Assembly: GCA_028287895.1 (NCBI GenBank) | Contig: JAQBOV010000091.1 | Location: forward strand, 1-64,000 | Source: Mucilaginibacter sp. | GTDB lineage: Bacteria; Bacteroidota; Bacteroidia; Sphingobacteriales; Sphingobacteriaceae | Direction: 5' to 3' | Length of the DNA stretch: 64,000 nucleotides | Shown: one piece after another, positions 17,462-25,500 of the stretch | Layout: the number at the start of each line of letters is the position of its first letter | Numbering within the stretch: position 1 is the stretch's first letter | Made by a program: the position numbers and the translations under genes | The notes under the pieces: generated by a model | The model's input: only the letters and a program-made list of their open reading frames with translations | The model's database searches: none | What the model was told of the DNA's origin: nothing

Positions 17462-17644
17462 ATGCAGCTCTCAAAAGAAAATTTACAACACTTTATAAAC
17501 AACATGCCCGAAAAAATTGATGTTTTAGAGCTTTTTGATAAATTATTATTAATGGTCCGGATCGAACAATCTAATCGTCAGAAGCCGGTAGATAATTATC
17601 CGATTGAGGATGAGGCAGATAAGGAAATTGACCTTTGGGGTTAA
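17462..17644 (+). CDS. Small acidic hypothetical protein, 60 residues
   Basis: Starts MQLSKENLQHFINNMPEKID and ends with an acidic tail (PIEDEADKEIDLWG). The frame is open from a TTG at 17441, but the ATG at 17462 is preferred. It is predicted helical, soluble and acidic, resembling small antitoxin-like proteins, yet the following gene is miaE and not a toxin. Its stop lies 95 bases before the preferred miaE start and its 3' half contains no obvious terminator. Function unknown. Confidence 0.5.
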   Translation: MQLSKENLQHFINNMPEKIDVLELFDKLLLMVRIEQSNRQKPVDNYPIEDEADKEIDLWG

Positions 17645-17702
17645 CCGAAGCAGAAAGCCTAAAGCTTAATGCTTTTTTCGGAACGGAGCTTCCGCTTTGG
17701 CC

Positions 17703-17734
17703 TTTCGGCTTTAAGCTAAATAACCCTATTTTTG
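17703..17734 (+). promoter_or_regulatory. miaE promoter
   Basis: TATTTTTG at 17727-17734 is a perfect -7 box; TTCG at 17704-17707, 19 bases upstream, is a partial -33. The box ends 5 bases before the GTG at 17740, which shifts the miaE start downstream of the longer open frame. Confidence 0.55.
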
Positions 17735-17739
17735 CGCCC

Positions 17740-18339
17740 GTGAGCGAAAGAACCATCCTTAAATTACAATTACCCACCGATCCGCTATGGGTAAAGAATG
17801 TTGTAGAAAGTAATATTGAAGAGATCCTGACCGACCATGCCTTCTGCGAGCAGAAAGCCGCAAGCAATGCCATTACTTTAATCGTTCAGAATCCAAACCT
17901 TTCAGACCTGGTGCAGGAAATGACCGCCCTGGTGCAGGAAGAAATGGATCATTTTAAACGCGTGCATGATATTATATTGGAGCGCGGATATGTATTGGGC
18001 CGCGAGCGCAAAGATAATTATGTCAATGAGCTGCGAAAATTTATCATCACAGGTGGCCGCAGGGCGGATCAGTTGGTTGATCGTTTGCTTTTTTCGGCCA
18101 TGATAGAGGCGCGCAGTTGCGAGCGTTTTAAGGTAATGTCTGAGCACATCAATGATCAGCAGCTGGCTGAATTTTATCGTGAACTGATGATAAGCGAAGC
18201 AACGCATTACAGCACTTTTATCCGCCTGGCTAAGAAGTATGGTGATGGGATAAATGTAGACAAACGCTGGAAAGAATTTTTAGCTTACGAAGCGCAGGTA
18301 ATACAAAACTATGGCAAAGGCGAAACCATACACGGTTAG
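17740..18339 (+). CDS. miaE: tRNA-(ms2io6A)-hydroxylase
   Basis: The 199-residue di-iron enzyme hydroxylates the isopentenyl group of ms2i6A37 in tRNA. Ferritin-like Glu and ExxH ligands appear in EEILTDHAFCEQKAASNA, ALVQEEMDHFKRVHD and the later MISEATHYSTF helix. The open frame extends 35 residues upstream from a TTG, but that stretch is not family-like and spans the promoter; the GTG start (encoding VSERTILKLQLPTDPLW as MSERT...) fits the conserved N-terminus. A terminator follows the stop. The miaA and miaB genes are not in the window. Confidence 0.9.
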   Translation: MSERTILKLQLPTDPLWVKNVVESNIEEILTDHAFCEQKAASNAITLIVQNPNLSDLVQEMTALVQEEMDHFKRVHDIILERGYVLGRERKDNYVNELRKFIITGGRRADQLVDRLLFSAMIEARSCERFKVMSEHINDQQLAEFYRELMISEATHYSTFIRLAKKYGDGINVDKRWKEFLAYEAQVIQNYGKGETIHG

Positions 18340-18416
18340 TTCGTCCATACAAATACCCTGATTAAGAATGCTGCCGTTCAGCGTTGCCGCTTTTGATGAC
18401 CGCGTTTTGGTTTCGG

Positions 18417-18448
18417 GCGTCTGCAGATGATCTGCCGGCGCTTTTTTT
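18417..18448 (+). terminator. Intrinsic terminator after miaE
   Basis: GCAGAT (18423-18428) pairs with ATCTGC (18430-18435), extended by GCGTC/GGCGC pairing with one G-U, and followed by seven T at 18442-18448. Confidence 0.75.
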
Positions 18449-18455
18449 ATTGGAG

Positions 18456-20060
18456 CTAACAGGAAACAATGCCTGCCACGTTTTGCAGATAATTATCCAG
18501 CATACCAATATCTACCACATCATTCAGATAGCCGATATACATATCAGGACGTACAATGATGGCTTTTTGCCGACCAGGGTCGGCTTCAAAAGTGTTAAAA
18601 ACATCCACGTTTTTGCCCGATGGCGGCAGGTAAAAGAAATTCAGGATACCCGGGTATTTATTAGTGATCCATTTGGCAAGCGTAAACAAATACATTTCGT
18701 CAAATTTTCCTAAGATAATCAGTGTAAAACCTGGTTTGCTGCACCATTCGTGCAGGTCGGTTTCCGTTTCTTTTTTCTGATCATAAACCTTTAAATAAGG
18801 GAGCCTGTCGCCCGCCTTGATTTTGGTGGCCTTGCTTAAATGGAGGTTGATATTACTGTGGCGATAAGAGATGGCAATTTGAGAAATACGCTTAAAAAAC
18901 AGCGTTCTTAACCTTTTGCTTTTCCAGGCCGCGGTTAAAACTTCAGGTAATATCCATTTTTTAAACAGGCGGACGAGCCAGTTGGTTGACATGATTATAT
19001 TAAATGCCCTGTCGGTACTGTTCAACAAGTTTTTTGCTACGGGCATGCGCTCATTGGCATAGCTATCTAAAATGTTACCCCTGATCTGGCCACCGACAAC
19101 CCCGGCCAGTTTCCATGCCAGGTTGTAAGCATCCTGCAGGCCGGTGTTCATGCCCTGTCCGCCAACCGGCGAGTGGATATGTGCCGCATCGCCGATCAGA
19201 AAACACCGTTGGTCGCGAAATTTATCGGCCATGCGATGATGCAGTTTATAGGTAGTAAACCAGTTGTTAGCTATTATTTTTATATTGGATTTAGTGAGCC
19301 CGGTTAAATAAGGCAAAACCTCTGCTGCTTCAACGTCCTGCCTTTTATTAAATTCTTCAGGCAAATTGCCAATTATGCGGTAGCAGTCATCCCCGGGCAT
19401 AGGGAAAAAGCCTGCAAGGTCATTCCTGCCGAGAAATAATTGAATATAGTCGCCGGTCAAAAAAGTGGTGTCAAGTTTCAAGTCAGCCAGATAAAAAAAA
19501 CGCGCATAGGCGTCACCATTAAAAGCTATCTGCAATTCTTTGCGTACGGTGCTGTGTGCCCCGTCTGCACCTATTACCCAGTCGCATTTTAAGGTGTATT
19601 CTCCCTTGTCATTCTTTAGTTGCACCTCGATGTCATCGGCTTTTTGCGTTAGAGAGATTAAAGAAGTATTCCAGTAAACCGGGCAGCAGTTTTGGGTTAA
19701 GTAATCAAGTAACAGGCGCTCGTTCCTGCTTTGCTGGTAAAGTAACAAATATGGAAACGCGGTTAAGCCCTGGCCGATATCAGTGAATGACAGGGAGGTT
19801 ACTTCTATCCCGTCCCGGTTAAAGGCAATCCCTTTTGCGGGCTTTCCGCTGGTAATGACTTTATCGATCACGCCCATTTGACGATAGATTTCGAGTGAGC
19901 GGGCTTGCACGGCCAATGCATTGGAATGATTGGTTGGGCCCTGCTTATTGTCGATAATTAAGGGTTGAATACCATAACGCAGCAATTGCGAGGCCATCAT
20001 TAAACCCGATGGTCCGGCGCCTACGATCAATACCTGGGTATGTTGCTCCGTAATCAGCAT
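18456..20060 (-). CDS. FAD-dependent aromatic-ring-type monooxygenase (class A flavoprotein hydroxylase)
   Basis: The 534-residue protein has the FAD-binding GxGxxG motif VLIVGAGPSGLMMASQLL at residues 9-26, the DG motif in WVIGADGAHSTVRK, and the GD motif CFLIGDAAHIHSPVGGQG that contacts the FAD ribose and flavin. This is the p-hydroxybenzoate-hydroxylase fold; the extra C-terminal 150 residues resemble the thioredoxin-like tail of phenol hydroxylase or pentachlorophenol monooxygenase types. It would hydroxylate an aromatic or polyketide substrate using NAD(P)H and oxygen. The start lies 5 bases downstream of the RsmI-like gene's end, so the two are co-transcribed. Substrate unknown. Confidence 0.88.
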   Translation of the reverse strand: MLITEQHTQVLIVGAGPSGLMMASQLLRYGIQPLIIDNKQGPTNHSNALAVQARSLEIYRQMGVIDKVITSGKPAKGIAFNRDGIEVTSLSFTDIGQGLTAFPYLLLYQQSRNERLLLDYLTQNCCPVYWNTSLISLTQKADDIEVQLKNDKGEYTLKCDWVIGADGAHSTVRKELQIAFNGDAYARFFYLADLKLDTTFLTGDYIQLFLGRNDLAGFFPMPGDDCYRIIGNLPEEFNKRQDVEAAEVLPYLTGLTKSNIKIIANNWFTTYKLHHRMADKFRDQRCFLIGDAAHIHSPVGGQGMNTGLQDAYNLAWKLAGVVGGQIRGNILDSYANERMPVAKNLLNSTDRAFNIIMSTNWLVRLFKKWILPEVLTAAWKSKRLRTLFFKRISQIAISYRHSNINLHLSKATKIKAGDRLPYLKVYDQKKETETDLHEWCSKPGFTLIILGKFDEMYLFTLAKWITNKYPGILNFFYLPPSGKNVDVFNTFEADPGRQKAIIVRPDMYIGYLNDVVDIGMLDNYLQNVAGIVSC

Positions 20061-20065
20061 TTAAA

Positions 20066-20776
20066 TCAGGAACGAAATAAGAGGAAAATGGTTGGACGTT
20101 TATGCAGATCCGGCACTCTTTGTTTCCACCCGGCAATGGTTTTGGTCTGCACAAACTCATTAGCTGAAGTGAGATCGCAGGCGATACAAAGCCTTGTTTT
20201 AGGCGAGCATGACCTTAAAATTTCCTCAAGCATGGGATTATTGCGGAAAGGGGTTTCGATAAATAGCTGTGTTTGATTATTACGTTGGGCAAGTGCTTCC
20301 AGCTCTTTTATTCGTTTGCTTCGCTCGATCTTGTCAATAGGCAGATAACCGTGGAAGGTAAAGCTTTGCCCGTTAAAACCCGAGGCCATTATGGACAGCA
20401 GGATAGAACTTGGTCCTACTAAAGGCACTACTTTTATACCCTTGCGGTGTGCCTCGGCTACAATTTCAGCGCCGGGATCGGCAACACCGGGGCAGCCGGC
20501 TTCACTCATTAAACCGACATCATTACCTGCAACTAATCCTGTAAAAAACCCGTTTAGATTATGATCGCGGTTATGTTTACCATAATCATGAATGATTAGT
20601 TCGCTTTGCGGCGTTTTTAAGCCGGCTTCTTTTAAAAAGCGACGGGCAGTTTTTTCGTTCTCTACAATGTATTCTTTCACCTGGTTAATGGTATCAACCA
20701 GATAAGGCGTGAATGATTTGGCTGCCGCTTGTTCAGCAAGCGGCGCGGGTATTAAATAAAGTGTTCCAAAGGGCAT
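20066..20776 (-). CDS. RsmI-like SAM-dependent methyltransferase (tetrapyrrole methylase fold)
   Basis: The 236-residue protein has the tetrapyrrole-methylase architecture: GTLYLIPAPLAE at the N-terminus, GLMSEAGCPGVADPG in the SAM-binding region (about 90-104), and VVPLVGPSSILLSIMASG. RsmI methylates the ribose of C1402 in 16S rRNA. This is the shorter form found in Bacteroidota (usual RsmI is about 275-290 residues), so the target is not certain. The downstream FAD monooxygenase starts 5 bases after this stop. Confidence 0.85.
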   Translation of the reverse strand: MPFGTLYLIPAPLAEQAAAKSFTPYLVDTINQVKEYIVENEKTARRFLKEAGLKTPQSELIIHDYGKHNRDHNLNGFFTGLVAGNDVGLMSEAGCPGVADPGAEIVAEAHRKGIKVVPLVGPSSILLSIMASGFNGQSFTFHGYLPIDKIERSKRIKELEALAQRNNQTQLFIETPFRNNPMLEEILRSCSPKTRLCIACDLTSANEFVQTKTIAGWKQRVPDLHKRPTIFLLFRS

Positions 20777-20830
20777 ATTGCAAAGTTGGTTTTTTTGTTG
20801 TAATTTAAGCTATCCGAAATTTGTTTGCGT

Positions 20831-21547
20831 ATGAAATCATTAGGCATCAACTGGTTTATAGAAGGTTCGATAGATTTTGAGCATAAAAAATACATCCTGC
20901 TTGATTATCTGCAGGAGATCAACCGCCATTTTGACCGGAGTAAATTGTACCCGAATTTGACCGACCTGATATTTCATTACAACAATCTGCTCGATTTCAA
21001 ACGAAATAAGACGGTTTTGCAGCAAGCCTTTCCACAACAAATGACCAAAGCGGATATTGAAGCCGTAAAACTCACCTATCAAAAAATTATTCAGGATGAC
21101 AGCTCGATGAAGGAGATAGAAAGCATCATTTCCTACGCCCTTTATAAGATGGACCCTGCTATTCAGACCGGCAAGGAAATATATGATTTTGTAGAAAGCC
21201 ACCTGAATATCGATCCGGTAGGGGTCGTTCCGCTGATGCCTTACAGCGGTTATTTTTCATTGCGCAACGGCAGGGAGAGAACCAATTGGGTGTATGAATA
21301 CCAAATCACCATTTTTGAGAACAAGGACGACAAATTCAGGGGGATCAATATCCAGTTTGTAGATACTTATGAGCAAAGCATTACCAATACGCCCGAAGCG
21401 ATAAAACTCGACCTCATCAGCAGGCATAAGCATTTATCAAATCCGGCGGTGTATTATGTAGCAAGCGATATCAGTTTCCCGCTGGAGCAAACTTTGCTGC
21501 CGGTAGCAAAGCGGAGTTTGGTAAAGTTTATATCGAGAGCAGCCTAA
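20831..21547 (+). CDS. Hypothetical protein, 238 residues
   Basis: A soluble alpha/beta protein beginning MKSLGINWFIEGSIDFEHKK. The N-terminal half is helical (LDYLQEINRHFD, DLIFHYNNLLDFKRN) and the C-terminal half is beta-rich with YSGYFSLRNGRERTNWVYEY. I know similar proteins only as conserved hypothetical proteins of Bacteroidota. A TTG six bases upstream is the other possible start. It is divergent from the RsmI-like gene with 54 bases between the starts. Confidence 0.75.
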   Translation: MKSLGINWFIEGSIDFEHKKYILLDYLQEINRHFDRSKLYPNLTDLIFHYNNLLDFKRNKTVLQQAFPQQMTKADIEAVKLTYQKIIQDDSSMKEIESIISYALYKMDPAIQTGKEIYDFVESHLNIDPVGVVPLMPYSGYFSLRNGRERTNWVYEYQITIFENKDDKFRGINIQFVDTYEQSITNTPEAIKLDLISRHKHLSNPAVYYVASDISFPLEQTLLPVAKRSLVKFISRAA

Positions 21548-21607
21548 GCCTGGGAACTGGGGAGCCCTCAGCAACTCATTTAAAAATCAAACAGCAGGTG
21601 AATGATC

Positions 21608-21702
21608 TCCTCCCCCCTGAGGGAAGGGAAGACTTAAAAACAGGTCATTATAAAATTACCTGTTTTTAAAACTGAATTTAAACTCCTTCCCACCGGGGAG
21701 GA
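21608..21702. repeat. Three-tier nested hairpin between convergent genes
   Basis: Arms pair in order: TCCTCCCC (21608-21615) with GGGGAGGA (21695-21702); GGGAAGG (21621-21627) with CCTTCCC (21685-21691); TTAAAAACAGGT (21634-21645) with ACCTGTTTTTAA (21658-21669). All three are perfect. It sits between convergent stops at 21547 and 21715 and could end both transcripts, but the outer GC-rich arms are more than a terminator needs. Confidence 0.8.
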
Positions 21703-21714
21703 TGTAGGCGGAGC

Positions 21715-22290
21715 TTATTTAGCTTCTTTCTTATACTCCTCATTAAGGCCGGCAACCACATCTTTTGTCACATCAAGGCTTTCATCGCCATAGAGCATGG
21801 ATGGATTTGCTTTTGAATAGGTCAGCACAATTTTGTAGCCCTTTAGCTTAGTATAGGTTTTTAAAAACATGGCAATACGATCGTAGAGCTTTGAATTTTG
21901 ATCAGCTTCTTCATCCTGCAGCTGCTTGCCGGTATTTTGGGTAAGCGCCTGCAAATCCTGTTGTTTTTTTGCCAGGCGTTTTTCGGTGGCGGTACGTTGT
22001 ACCAGGTTAAGCGAGGATGCACTTTTTTGATAAATCGCCACTTCTTTTTGGAAAGCCTGTCCTTTTGCCGCAATTTCTGCCTGCGCTTTTTGGGAAAGGT
22101 CCTGCAATTTTGTTTTTACTGCCTTATAATAATCGTAATTATTAAGCAGTGTATCCGAATTAACAAATACAACGGTAGTGGAGGGCTTGGTATCATCAGT
22201 TTTTACTGCCGGGTTAGCGGCGGGTGCATTTTGCGCATTGGCGGCAACTGATGCCAGGAGGATAGAGACGGCGATGATGAATGACCTCAT
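21715..22290 (-). CDS. OmpH/Skp-like periplasmic chaperone
   Basis: The start is placed at the ATG giving MRSFIIAVSILLASVAANAQ, a clear signal peptide; the longer frame adds 8 residues. After the signal comes a strand segment (TTVVFVNSDTLLNNYDYYKAV) and a long charged helical region with repeated Q/K/E (KLQDLSQKAQAEIAAKGQAF), the coiled-coil tentacle of Skp-family proteins, then a closing KGYKIVLTYSKANPSMLYGD strand. Skp-like proteins escort outer-membrane proteins through the periplasm. Total length of 191 residues fits. The usual bamA partner is not adjacent. Confidence 0.85.
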   Translation of the reverse strand: MRSFIIAVSILLASVAANAQNAPAANPAVKTDDTKPSTTVVFVNSDTLLNNYDYYKAVKTKLQDLSQKAQAEIAAKGQAFQKEVAIYQKSASSLNLVQRTATEKRLAKKQQDLQALTQNTGKQLQDEEADQNSKLYDRIAMFLKTYTKLKGYKIVLTYSKANPSMLYGDESLDVTKDVVAGLNEEYKKEAK

Positions 22291-22622
22291 ATATTCTTGC
22301 TTATTAAGTTTCAATTTAAGAGCTGCGAATTTACATCTTAAAACCTAAATCAGCAATGTTTCCGGCGTTTCGGTGTTTCAGGGTTGCACTATATATTTTG
22401 GGGAACAGCTGTTCGCCCGGGTGGGAGGGAATCGGATACGCCCCCGCCCAAGGTCCTATGCACCTTGAAAAGATCGCTCAGCGCCGTTGGAGATGACAGG
22501 CGTGGCAAAACGAAGTGACGGTACTGTTTCGCTGTTTGCTGTGGTGTTTCAAGGGGTTTGGAGCTTCGATGGGTTACGGGCTCCAAAAATAGCACCGGCT
22601 GATCAGCGCGTCGCGCCTAAAC
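22291..22622. repeat. GC-rich structured noncoding segment
   Basis: From about 22380 to 22620 the DNA is visibly richer in G+C than its surroundings and packed with inverted repeats: GAACAGCTGTTC (22403-22414), CAAGGT/ACCTTG (22449-22454, 22462-22467) and TTTGGAGC/GCTCCAAA (22557-22564, 22580-22587). The 68-residue minus-strand frame through it has no protein-like pattern. It looks like a dispersed repeat or structured RNA. Bases 22291-22379 should hold the promoter of the OmpH-like gene. Confidence 0.5.
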
Positions 22623-23879
22623 CTATTTCAGCTTTGCAAGCGCTTCGCTGATCCTCGGTGCCAAACCTTTGATATCATCCAAAGTGCTGGCGCCTACTGA
22701 AACTCTGAACCAGTTTACGTCATCTTCGGTGCCAAAGGCCGAGAATGGCACCAAGGCCACTTTTGCTTCCTTTATTAAATAGAAGTTAATATCAGCTGAT
22801 GTTTTCAATAAATCGCCATCCGGCGTTGTTTTACCGGCATAATCTACCTTAACCGTCAAATAAATAGCGCCCATGGGCGCTATTGAATCCACATTGAAGC
22901 CTTCTGCCTTTAACTGCTGGAAGCCTTCGTGCAGGGTATTCAAACTGTTCTGAAGGTTTGTTTTGATCCCGGTTAAATAGCTGTTCACCTCATTTTCCTG
23001 TTTCAGGAATTTGGCCATAGCTACCTGTTCGGCTTTTGGCGACCATGCACCCATATGGCCCACAATAGCTTTCATGTTAGTGATAATGTTTGCCGGGCCA
23101 AATCCCCATCCTACACGTACGCCGGTTGCGGCAAAGCATTTGGAAGCGCCATCTACAAATATCACATAATCCTTCAGTTCGGGGCGCAGACTAACCGGAT
23201 TAACATGCTCATGACTGCCAAATGTTAATTGCGAGTAGATTTGGTCATAAAGCAGGTACAATGGTTTTTCGCCCGCTGCACGGCTTTTATTTTCGGCTAT
23301 TACCAGGTCGCATATTTCTTCCAGGTCTTTTCTGGTGAACATGGTGCCGGTCGGGTTCAATGGAGAACATAATGCCAATAAAGCCGCACCCTTGATATGC
23401 GGACGTATATCATCCGCTGCAGGCATAAAATTATGTTCAGGATGGGTTTGTATGATCACCGCTTCGGCTCCGGTAAGGTCGCAATAGTGATTGTTGTTCC
23501 ATGATGGTACAGGAAAAACCACTCTGTCACCGGGGTCAACCACGGCAAGGTAAGCGGAATAGATCAGCGGCCTGGAACCCCCGGAGATCAGTATCTGGTT
23601 GGCATTGTAATCTAAATCGTACCTGTCTTTGAGAAACTCGGAAACACTTTCGCGCAGATTGAGCATGCCGTCAGCAGGAGGATAGTTAGTTTGATTTGCA
23701 TGGTATGCCTCTACAATGCCTTCTTTTAATTGCTTTGGTATAGGGTAGATGTTCGCATCAAAATCGCCGATAGTTAAATTGGCGATGTCTTGCCCTTGTC
23801 TTTTTAATTCGTTTATTTCGCCGGCTATTTTTATAATTTCAGAACCACTTAGGTTTTGCGCTAATACAGATACTGTCAT
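22623..23879 (-). CDS. Class I PLP-dependent aminotransferase
   Basis: The 418-residue fold-type I enzyme shows the usual segments: NYPPADGMLNLRESVSEFL near residue 72, the LCSPLNPTGTMF motif near 172-183, YDQIYSQLTFG, and the PLP lysine in FVDGASKCFAATGVRVGWGFG (Lys near 246). It belongs to the aspartate-aminotransferase-like group; amino acid specificity cannot be assigned. The N-terminus MTVSVLAQNLSGSEI is slightly unusual but starts the family pattern. It is a single gene flanked by structured noncoding sequence on both sides. Confidence 0.9.
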   Translation of the reverse strand: MTVSVLAQNLSGSEIIKIAGEINELKRQGQDIANLTIGDFDANIYPIPKQLKEGIVEAYHANQTNYPPADGMLNLRESVSEFLKDRYDLDYNANQILISGGSRPLIYSAYLAVVDPGDRVVFPVPSWNNNHYCDLTGAEAVIIQTHPEHNFMPAADDIRPHIKGAALLALCSPLNPTGTMFTRKDLEEICDLVIAENKSRAAGEKPLYLLYDQIYSQLTFGSHEHVNPVSLRPELKDYVIFVDGASKCFAATGVRVGWGFGPANIITNMKAIVGHMGAWSPKAEQVAMAKFLKQENEVNSYLTGIKTNLQNSLNTLHEGFQQLKAEGFNVDSIAPMGAIYLTVKVDYAGKTTPDGDLLKTSADINFYLIKEAKVALVPFSAFGTEDDVNWFRVSVGASTLDDIKGLAPRISEALAKLK

Positions 23880-23883
23880 GATG

Positions 23884-24016
23884 GATGTGCAAATTTGAGC
23901 TGTGCAAATGTGCAGATTTTAATTTGAAGATTTTATGGTGCAGCAGCTTGAAAATGGAGTCATATGCTGACTGAATGTAAATTTTCAGATCAGCACATTC
24001 CCAAATTTTCAAATCA
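23884..24016. repeat. Imperfect nested inverted repeat between desaturase and aminotransferase
   Basis: Colinear pairs are ATTTGA (23893-23898) with TCAAAT (24009-24014), AATGTGC (23907-23913) with GCACATT (23993-23999), and ATTTGAAGATTT (23922-23933) with the near-complement around 23980-23991. The left arm is built of varying short words such as GTGCAAAT and ATTTGAAG. Confidence 0.55.
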
Positions 24017-24017
24017 T

Positions 24018-24752
24018 TTATAAATAGGCTTTACGCAGCTTAATGATACGTACCCAGTGCATCAATTTCATGATGGGGTAAACCGGGTCGAACTCAAACC
24101 ACCTGAAACCAAAGTTGGCGCTGTTAGGGCGTTTATGGTGATTATTCTGAAACAATTCGCCCAGCATTAAAAAATCAAACGGGGTGGTATTTTTCGATTT
24201 ATCGTTATTGTCAAAATTGGCATAACCATATTTGTGACCACACCAGTTTACAATAGCGCCATGTATCGGGCCCATCATAAAATGAATAGGCAACAATAAA
24301 AACATCCACCAATGGGCAGCGAAAAATATATAAAACACTACATATAATGCACCAAACAATAGGCGTGATAGCATCGTGGAGCCCCAGTAATCCAGCAGAC
24401 GCCACTCGGGATAGTTGCCTTTAAATTGTGCTTCCGGCTCCTTTAAGCGTTTTTCGTAAAGCTTATAACTTTGCGCGGTGCGCCACATCATTTGGAAAAC
24501 ATCCTTAAAAAAATAGGGAGAATGCGGGTCTTTTTCGGTATCACTGAACGCATGGTGCTCACGGTGCATAATGGCGTATGCACGCGGATTTAAATACGAA
24601 GAGCCCTGACAAATGAATGTCAGGATATGAAAACAACGTTCGTAAAATATATTGGTCGTAAACATCTTATGAGATGCGTACCTGTGCAGGAAAAATGTTT
24701 GAAAAAACAGGGACAAGAACCAGTGGCCGAGAAAAAAAATTAAAATATACAC
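24018..24752 (-). CDS. Acyl-CoA/fatty acid desaturase
   Basis: This 244-residue membrane di-iron enzyme has the three histidine boxes: HRYASH near residue 23, HREHH near residue 64, and NNHHK with flanking residues near 202. Four hydrophobic segments frame them. The short form is typical of bacterial delta-9-type desaturases that introduce a double bond into saturated acyl chains. A minus-strand -7 box lies at 24790-24797. Exact acyl carrier and position specificity are inferred from family only. Confidence 0.92.
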   Translation of the reverse strand: MYILIFFLGHWFLSLFFQTFFLHRYASHKMFTTNIFYERCFHILTFICQGSSYLNPRAYAIMHREHHAFSDTEKDPHSPYFFKDVFQMMWRTAQSYKLYEKRLKEPEAQFKGNYPEWRLLDYWGSTMLSRLLFGALYVVFYIFFAAHWWMFLLLPIHFMMGPIHGAIVNWCGHKYGYANFDNNDKSKNTTPFDFLMLGELFQNNHHKRPNSANFGFRWFEFDPVYPIMKLMHWVRIIKLRKAYL

Positions 24753-24789
24753 TTAACGGGGGGAATTAACAGGGTAAAAAAATGTGCTG

Positions 24790-24797
24790 CAAAGATA
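24790..24797 (-). promoter_or_regulatory. Desaturase promoter -7 box
   Basis: Reads TATCTTTG on the minus strand, a perfect TAnnTTTG, 37 bases upstream of the desaturase start. The -33 region is not a good match. Confidence 0.5.
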
Positions 24798-24844
24798 CAA
24801 CTTATTATTAAACGTAAATAGGATGATCTTTGGTATAAACATAA

Positions 24845-24881
24845 ATATAAAGGCCACCGAAAACCGGTAAGACCTTTATAT
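24845..24881 (-). terminator. Hairpin terminator after the four-helix-bundle gene
   Basis: ATATAAAGG (24845-24853) pairs with CCTTTATAT (24873-24881), with inner ACCG/CGGT pairing. It begins 11 bases after the minus-strand stop at 24892. There is no long T run. Confidence 0.6.
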
Positions 24882-24891
24882 CCGTTTTAAA

Positions 24892-25347
24892 TCAGGATTG
24901 ACTGTCGCGCAATCTTTTGATCGTGTCATGCGAAGCTTCGATGACCTGTTGCTGCCGCCAAATTATTGAAATTATTTCAGGAGGTAAATCATTTTCAGAC
25001 AATGCATCGCCATAGGTGCCCTTAATAGCATCTTCGCCACGTTCACATTCTGCTAAAATACTTTTGCGATCATGTCCGCTAAAGGTGGCTTTCACGTTGA
25101 TCCAGGCGCGGTGAAGGGCGCCGGTCCCACTTGTCCCTGTTTCTGCCTCCCGGCCCAATTTATTTACTGCGGCGGTTAGTTCTTTAACATTCTGGCGGCT
25201 TTCTCTGGCGGAGCTTTCAAACAGTGTCCGTAAATCCGAATCGCCGCTGTCCAGCTGTTTTGCAGCCCGCTCAAATCCTGCAGCGCGATCATTGTTGATC
25301 TCGATCAGATCATTCAATACTTCAACTGATCTTTCAATGGTTTCCAT
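24892..25347 (-). CDS. PA2169-family four-helix-bundle protein (DUF2383)
   Basis: The 151-residue soluble protein is a ferritin-like helical bundle: EVLNDLIEINNDRAAGFERA, a second helix with LFESSARESRQNVKELT, the KATFSGHDRKSILAECERGED segment, and a last helix ending IIWRQQQVIEASHDTIKRLRD. The PA2169 family is defined by structure and has no established biochemical role; stress-related expression is reported in general for such proteins. It is a single-gene unit. Confidence 0.85.
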   Translation of the reverse strand: METIERSVEVLNDLIEINNDRAAGFERAAKQLDSGDSDLRTLFESSARESRQNVKELTAAVNKLGREAETGTSGTGALHRAWINVKATFSGHDRKSILAECERGEDAIKGTYGDALSENDLPPEIISIIWRQQQVIEASHDTIKRLRDSQS

Positions 25348-25500
25348 GATGATAGTTTATTTAATAGTCTCTTTTGCAGAACAAGTAAATATCCCTATGG
25401 TTTCGGAAATTAATTTAAAAATGACGCTGTTTTCCCTGTTTGTTCGGGCTCACACTGCCCGCAGGGAAAAACCAACCGATCGCTGATCACCAATCGCTCA

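Noticed and set aside
17441-18339. Toxin-antitoxin pair formed by the 60-residue protein and the next gene
   Set aside because: The small acidic protein looks antitoxin-like, but the downstream gene is clearly miaE, a tRNA hydroxylase.
22389-22595. 68-residue minus-strand frame
   Set aside because: It runs through stacked inverted repeats in a GC-rich block; its composition is arbitrary and it lacks family features.
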